A stretch of DNA of 11,194 bases from an uncultured Sphingobacteriales bacterium (GTDB taxonomy: Bacteria > Bacteroidota > Bacteroidia > Chitinophagales > Chitinophagaceae). The DNA lies in contig CALKHN010000042.1 in assembly GCA_937991535.1 (NCBI GenBank), positions 1 to 11,194 of the forward strand. Direction: 5' to 3'. Made by a program: the position numbers and the translations under genes. This document shows positions 7,804-11,194 of this stretch, piece by piece (within the stretch, counting starts at the first letter, position 1; each line of letters begins with the position of its first letter). The notes under the pieces were generated by a model. The model did not search any database, was not told the origin of the DNA, and saw nothing but the letters and a program-made list of their open reading frames with translations.

Positions 7804-7984
7804 AAGCATGGCTTGACCAGCAACACTTGTGCAGCAGTAATTCTTATCATCTTCTGTTCAAGCCGACATTTTGCTATTGAACATTTGTAATTATCTTCAG
7901 CAGTAGTTTTTCAATTATGCTTTTGTATCAGGCTGACGAAACGCAAAATTCCATGCCTTCACAAATGCTTTAACGTTGTATGTC
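7780..7984 (+). repeat. Cassette recombination site H
   Basis: The 205 bp site has tail core AGCACACAAC (7780-7789), exactly complementary to 7295-7304, and head core GTTGTATGTC (7975-7984). The inner arms at 7793-7811 and 7951-7969 pair at 16/19. Their sequence is unlike sites E-G, yet the A-C mismatches fall at the same two positions. The upstream reading frame stops inside the left arm. Confidence 0.85.
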
Positions 7985-8049
7985 ACCCTATTGGGACACA
8001 TCGTGCCTTTAATATCGAAACCTTATAAAACTTTCAAATCGGTTAGTAA

Positions 8050-8154
8050 ATGTTTAAAACGGAGGTGACAGATACCACAACAAGCAAACTAAAAATAGAC
8101 TTGGGGTTAATTGTATTATTTAAAGTGGCCATGCAGAAAATATCATATAAATAA
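8050..8154 (+). CDS. Possible 34-codon leader ORF in cassette 8
   Basis: The leader of the hydrolase gene, about 180 bases after the cassette head, contains a 34-codon frame. It starts MFKTEVTDTTTSK and ends with a short hydrophobic and basic part, stopping 10 bases before ATG8165. It has no clear ribosome binding site of its own. It could be a leader peptide, a remnant or chance. Nothing else is visible in this leader. Confidence 0.2.
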   Translation: MFKTEVTDTTTSKLKIDLGLIVLFKVAMQKISYK

Positions 8155-8164
8155 TATACTAAAA

Positions 8165-9565
8165 ATGAAAGGCAAATTATTTCTGGTTATTTTCCTGACG
8201 TCATACTGCTATGGTATGACGCAAACTACCTCGTCAAAAAAGAAGTCGCAAGTAGATTCCCTGATTCATATCGAAATGAAAAACCAAAGAATTCCTGGGT
8301 TATCGGTTGTTGTAGTAAGAGACGGAAAAATTGAATATATAAAAGGCTATGGTAATTCTAACTTGGAGCATAATGTACCTGTAAAACCCGAGACTGTTTT
8401 TCAAACAGCATCTGTTGGTAAACAGTTTACTGCGTTTGCTGTAATGCTGTTGGTGCAGGATGGTAAATTGAGTCTCGATGATAAGCTTTCAAAATTTTTT
8501 CCCTATGCACCTGCCGGTTGGGATTCCATTACCATTGAAAACATGCTCAACCACACCAGCGGATTTGGCGACTACATTGACAACTTTAATTACCAGGCCC
8601 ACTATACCGAAGACAGCTTGTACCAGGAATTTAAAAAAAGACCATTGTTGTTTAAAGCCGGTGAAAAACAGAAATACAGCAATATGGCTTATGCAACACT
8701 CGGTATCATTATGAGTAAAGTGACCGGTAAATTTTATGGCGACTTTTTAAAAGACCGTATTTTAATACCATTGGGAATGACTACTGCAAGGATCAATTCA
8801 GAAGAAGATATTGTTCCCAACCGGGCATCAGGATACAGGATGGTGAATGGTGTAATAAAGAACCAGGAATGGGTGTCACCTACTACTAACACAACAGCAG
8901 ATGGCCCACTCCTTTTAACCGTACTCGATATGGCCAAATGGGAAGCAGGATTAAATGTCGGTAAACTATTGAAAAAGGAATATTACGATTTGATGTGGAC
9001 GCCTGCAAAACTAAATGACGGAACTTTTGCAAGATATGGTTTTGGATGGGCAATAGATTCTTTAAATGGTAAGCGGATATTGCAACATAACGGAAGCTGG
9101 CAGGGTTTTGAATCAACAATCAAACGCTATCCCGAGAAGAAAATGGCAGTGATTGTATTTGCTAATCTCAAACGAGCCAGTACTTATAAAATTTCAACCA
9201 AAATATTACAAATTTATCATCCCGAGCTAAGCATTACCAGTTTAAAAACAATAGAAGATACAGAGCCTGAGATAACAAAGTTGGTAACCGGGTTTATAAA
9301 TAATGTGATGGACAAAAAAATGCGTGCAGATCAGTTCACAGCCGAATTGGCTAAAGAAATTATGGATAGCACTATGCAGCAAAGAGGTTCGGAATATTTC
9401 AAATCAAAAGGTAACTTTTTAAAACCTGAACTGCTTTCAAGAAAGGAATTGGATAATGGCATCCGGGAGTATCATTACAGACTTTTATTCAGTAAAGAAA
9501 TATTAGGGTTCATTATACAGGTCAACAAAGAAAACAAGATAGAAGATTTTAAAACGATTGAGTGA
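8165..9565 (+). CDS. Secreted serine beta-lactamase-like hydrolase, cassette 8
   Basis: The 466-residue protein belongs to the beta-lactamase/penicillin-binding-protein-like serine hydrolase family (Pfam Beta-lactamase, class C-like fold). The active-site motifs are Ser83-x-x-Lys86 (TASVGKQF), Tyr171-Ser-Asn173 (KYSNMAY) and His308-Asn-Gly310 (LQHNGSWQGF) in the place of KTG. MLNHTSGFGDY near residues 127-137 is a further family signature. A signal peptide covers about residues 1-20, so the enzyme is exported. Residues beyond about 365 form an extra C-terminal domain of unknown role. Family members include esterases, DD-peptidases and few true beta-lactamases, so antibiotic resistance cannot be claimed. 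ATG8165 is chosen for the signal peptide. The long leader (190 bases from the head) is unlike the other cassettes. Confidence 0.88.
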   Translation: MKGKLFLVIFLTSYCYGMTQTTSSKKKSQVDSLIHIEMKNQRIPGLSVVVVRDGKIEYIKGYGNSNLEHNVPVKPETVFQTASVGKQFTAFAVMLLVQDGKLSLDDKLSKFFPYAPAGWDSITIENMLNHTSGFGDYIDNFNYQAHYTEDSLYQEFKKRPLLFKAGEKQKYSNMAYATLGIIMSKVTGKFYGDFLKDRILIPLGMTTARINSEEDIVPNRASGYRMVNGVIKNQEWVSPTTNTTADGPLLLTVLDMAKWEAGLNVGKLLKKEYYDLMWTPAKLNDGTFARYGFGWAIDSLNGKRILQHNGSWQGFESTIKRYPEKKMAVIVFANLKRASTYKISTKILQIYHPELSITSLKTIEDTEPEITKLVTGFINNVMDKKMRADQFTAELAKEIMDSTMQQRGSEYFKSKGNFLKPELLSRKELDNGIREYHYRLLFSKEILGFIIQVNKENKIEDFKTIE

Positions 9566-9602
9566 AAACTTTTGAAATTCAAAAAGGCCTCGACGAAGGG
9601 CG

Positions 9603-9692
9603 TACATACAACAGGGAGTTTGTTGCTATGCTGGCTGACGAATAAGTTCTCAGCTTTATATCGCTATCAGCCCATATCCAGCCGATTTCTAT
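9603..9692 (+). repeat. Cassette recombination site I, left part, cut by IS110
   Basis: The tail core of cassette 8 (ACATACAAC at 9604-9612) is complementary to its head at 7975, with one extra base. The left arm GTTTGTTGCTATGCTGG follows and then a CTCAGCTTTATATCGCTATCAG motif like those in the centre of other sites. The site breaks off at TTCTAT (9687-9692) and resumes at 11041. Confidence 0.75.
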
Positions 9693-9722
9693 GAACTTTC
9701 CAAATCTATTTTTACTTCGTTT

Positions 9723-10739
9723 TTAAGCTGCCGAAATGCAGTTATTAACAAACGGCTTCCCATTCTTTACAACAGCAAAGGCACGTAATACAAGTTTGTT
9801 TCGTATGGCATTGATCACACTCATTTTATGTTTTCCTTCTTCCACCTTTCTATCGTAGTATGCCCGCAGTTCTTTTACATAGCGCAGTGATGATACAGCA
9901 CACAGGTGCAGGAGTGCTTTCAGATTCTTGTTAGCCATCTTATGAACCCGGTGTTTTCCCTTTATACTTATGCCGCTTTGGTATTCGAAAGGCACTACCC
10001 CGCAGTAGCAGGCAAGTTGCTTGCCGGTTTCGCACAGCGTAAATGCATTTGTACATGCAATAAGATATGCTGCTGTTACAGGCCCTATGCAAGGGATAGA
10101 TAAGAGCAGTTCGTATTGCCTGGATGTAAGCTTATTGCTCTTTATTTTTTTCAGGAGTGCAGCTTCAATTTTGAGGATAGTATTTTTCGTGGCAGTGATG
10201 AGCGGCTTATGTATTTTCTCCAACTCCTTCACCGCAGCCGGGTCAGTGGTGAGTTTAAGTTCTTTTAAATTGCTGCGCAGGGCACTGAGCTGGGTGATAT
10301 GCCGGTTACGCAAGGTGATAAGATCTTTCACTGCCTGTATGCCTTCATGCAGTGCTGCTGCGGGTTTTAGGCGATCGGCAAACCTGAGCGCATAGGTTGC
10401 CAACCGGCGGCTATCTACCTTATCGCTTTTGCCACGGGCAATGCCCAGGCTCCACTTTACCTGTGCTCCATTTTCGATACACAATTGAATTTGGTGTTTG
10501 TTGCAAAAACTTACGAGGCGGCGGTGATAAAGCCCAGTGTTCTCAATAACGAAAATAGTATTAGCATCAAGCGTAACGGACTCCTTGTTTAACCATGTTT
10601 TCATTTGGTGCAAACCAGGATCGGTATTGTCAAAAACCTTCCAGCGGGGCTCCGTTTTTTGTTCTCCTGATTGAGCAATAAAAGCTACATCAATTGTTTT
10701 TTTAGAAACATCGATACCAACATAAAATTTTCTGTTCAT
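9723..10739 (-). CDS. IS110-family transposase (DEDD recombinase)
   Basis: The 338-residue protein is a full-length IS110 transposase. The N-terminal RuvC-like DEDD domain begins YVGIDVSKKTIDVAF with Asp10, continues with Glu66 (FVIENTG) and has Asp106/Asp109 in KSDKVDSRRLA. A helical linker spans about 130-210. The C-terminal Transposase_20 domain runs from LLLSIPCIGPVTAAYLIA through YCGVVPFEYQSG, with the conserved serine at about 255, to HKMANKNLKALLHLCA. IS110 enzymes recombine DNA with the help of a bridge RNA made from the element's own noncoding end. Codon use is visibly more G+C-rich than in the neighbouring cassettes, consistent with separate arrival. No frameshift is seen, so it is probably active. 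Confidence 0.95.
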   Translation of the reverse strand: MNRKFYVGIDVSKKTIDVAFIAQSGEQKTEPRWKVFDNTDPGLHQMKTWLNKESVTLDANTIFVIENTGLYHRRLVSFCNKHQIQLCIENGAQVKWSLGIARGKSDKVDSRRLATYALRFADRLKPAAALHEGIQAVKDLITLRNRHITQLSALRSNLKELKLTTDPAAVKELEKIHKPLITATKNTILKIEAALLKKIKSNKLTSRQYELLLSIPCIGPVTAAYLIACTNAFTLCETGKQLACYCGVVPFEYQSGISIKGKHRVHKMANKNLKALLHLCAVSSLRYVKELRAYYDRKVEEGKHKMSVINAIRNKLVLRAFAVVKNGKPFVNNCISAA

Positions 10740-11040
10740 AACCTGTATTTTTAAGTTGACGAAAAATGAACTAACCGATTTTGCTGCCGGTTCAAGTCCT
10801 TAATAATGGGTATAAAATCCCTAATTTCTATCTGAACAAAAGGCGGCAAAAGAGTGGAGGAAGATTGCATCAGCCGATGGGTAAAAAACCCTGACGAAAT
10901 AACCTAAAGCGCTTCCTCCACTGGTTAGTTTATCAACAAATTACTGTGAATAGTAAAAGAAAAAAAAAGCAAAAAAGAAAAAATAATAGTAGTAATAGAA
11001 TTTAATCAATATTTTCATAGTGCAATGCTAAAGGACGGAA
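10740..11040 (-). ncRNA. Probable bridge RNA region of the IS110 element
   Basis: About 300 noncoding bases precede the transposase start, where IS110-group elements encode their bridge RNA. An exact 11-bp inverted repeat (10853-10863 with 10912-10922) encloses a small GGGT...ACCC hairpin (10879-10891), leaving two unpaired strands of about 15-20 bases. That is the shape of a guide loop: stem, internal loop, apical hairpin. One strand reads ATCGGCTG on the transcribed strand and is complementary to the left target flank at 9679-9686. Ends of the RNA and its promoter are not defined. The function is inferred from family knowledge. Confidence 0.55.
10853..10922 (-). other. Stem and loop with putative target guide
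   Basis: The stem AGTGGAGGAAG / CTTCCTCCACT is perfect over 11 bp and encloses 48 bases. The apical GGGT/ACCC hairpin has an A-rich loop on the + strand. CAGCCGAT at 10871-10878 equals CAGCCGAT at 9679-9686, next to the insertion point. Confidence 0.5.
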
Positions 11041-11150
11041 TTCTATCGGCTTTTGTTGTTATCTTCATCATCAGTTTTTCAATCAGCAGCGGCTCCGGGC
11101 TGGACTTTAATAAATCCCAGCACAGCAGCAAGCTCTGTCCGTAAGGTGCA
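11041..11150 (+). repeat. Cassette recombination site I, right part
   Basis: After the element the site continues with TCGGCTTTTG...TATCTTCATCATCAG, as in the centre of sites E and F. The right arm CCAGCACAGCAGCAAGC at 11118-11134 pairs 14/17 with the left arm before the element. A probable head core GTAAGGTGCA (11141-11150) follows; it fits RNNYG but has GTA in place of GTT. Joined to the left part, the site would be about 194 bp. The last 44 bases of the window would be the start of a ninth cassette and show no gene. Confidence 0.6.
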
Positions 11151-11194
11151 AGCTGGTTTGACCTGAACGAAACGTACCTTTCGTTTTCTTCGCA

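Larger units (their letters stand above)
9687..11046 (-). mobile_element. IS110-family insertion sequence inside site I
   Basis: Boundaries are inferred by comparing the interrupted site with intact site F. The left part ends CAGCCGATTTCTAT and the right part resumes TTCTATCGGCTTTTG. Both copies of TTCTAT (9687-9692 and 11041-11046) contain a CT dinucleotide that could be the crossover core. The element is about 1.35 kb, within the usual IS110 size. It has no terminal inverted repeats, as expected for the family. A long leader (about 300 bases) before the transposase and a short tail (about 30 bases) fit the IS110 rather than the IS1111 group. The exact crossover point within TTCTAT cannot be fixed by eye. 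Confidence 0.75.
51..11150 (+). mobile_element. Integron-like cassette array (8 complete cassettes, no integrase in window)
   Basis: Eight co-oriented single-gene units are separated by related 201-205 bp sites. Every unit starts with GTTRNNYG and ends with the reverse complement of its own start: GTTGTACGAA, GTTGGCTGCA, GTTGCCTGCA, GTTGTGCGTC, GTTATATGCG, GTTATGTGGC, GTTGTGTGCT and GTTGTATGTC at 51, 900, 1778, 3254, 4633, 6292, 7295 and 7975 pair with tails ending at 716, 1596, 3068, 4450, 6108, 7110, 7789 and 9612. Integron cassettes have this layout because head and tail cores form one attC in the excised circle. The core departs from classical GTTRRRY and the sites are longer than known attC sites, so this may be a divergent integron or a separate system. 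The array is seen directly; mobility is inferred. An IS110 element interrupts the last site. Confidence 0.8.

Noticed and set aside
707..7984. Regularly spaced repeats as a CRISPR array
   Set aside because: The repeats are about 200 bp, imperfect, and separated by whole genes of variable length. No cas genes are present.
8061..8070. GGAGGTGA as ribosome binding site of the hydrolase
   Set aside because: It is about 95 bases upstream of the chosen start, so it cannot serve it directly.
8165..9565. Antibiotic-resistance beta-lactamase
   Set aside because: The SxxK, YSN and HNG motifs show only the broad serine hydrolase family. HNG in the third motif and the extra C-terminal domain do not support a resistance claim.
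51..9612. Short inverted repeats flanking each gene as terminal repeats of separate insertion sequences
   Set aside because: Only one of the eight genes is a transposase, the repeats differ between units, and they are joined to a common 200 bp site family. A cassette array explains this better.
9906..10395. Plus-strand open frames inside the IS110 transposase
   Set aside because: They are shadows of a full-length transposase on the other strand.

Overview
The window looks like accessory DNA of a Bacteroidota bacterium, perhaps Chitinophagaceae-like (inference). The DNA is AT-rich, two genes begin with Bacteroidota-style lipoprotein signals, Shine-Dalgarno sequences are mostly absent, and the protein style fits that group. 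I recognise no chromosomal housekeeping operon.

Bases 1-9612 form an integron-like array of eight single-gene cassettes, all on the + strand: a MORN-like lipoprotein, an unrecognised lipoprotein, an IS630-type DDE transposase, a two-helix coiled-coil membrane protein, an RtcB RNA ligase, a secreted trypsin-like protease, a small membrane protein and a secreted serine beta-lactamase-like hydrolase. Genes are separated by recombination-site-like elements of 201-205 bp. Each site carries an outer core (consensus GTTRNNYG), an inner pair of 18-19-base arms, and a central region of roughly 120-140 bases.

The decisive observation is that the core at the head of each cassette is the reverse complement of the core at the tail of the same cassette, although the sequence differs from cassette to cassette. 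This is what an excisable circle with an attC-like folded site requires. The cores do not fit the classical GTTRRRY rule, and the sites are longer than the usual attC range (about 57-141 bp). Conserved A-C mismatches on the top strand, which become G-T wobbles on the bottom strand, occur in both the outer and inner stems at fixed positions. No integrase is encoded here, so this is an integrase-less stretch of an integron or of a related, possibly undescribed, cassette system.

Bases 9613-11194 hold the ninth full site, split by an IS110-family element on the minus strand. Removing the element between two TTCTAT copies restores a contiguous site with a short hairpin at the insertion point. The roughly 300-base leader of the transposase gene can fold like a bridge-RNA guide loop and carries an 8-base match to the target flank.

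The cassette genes do not form one pathway. Four of the eight are predicted to be exported or lipidated and two more are membrane proteins, which is typical of cassette cargo that touches the envelope. I could not assign promoters with confidence; expression may come from outside the window or from promoters inside the sites.
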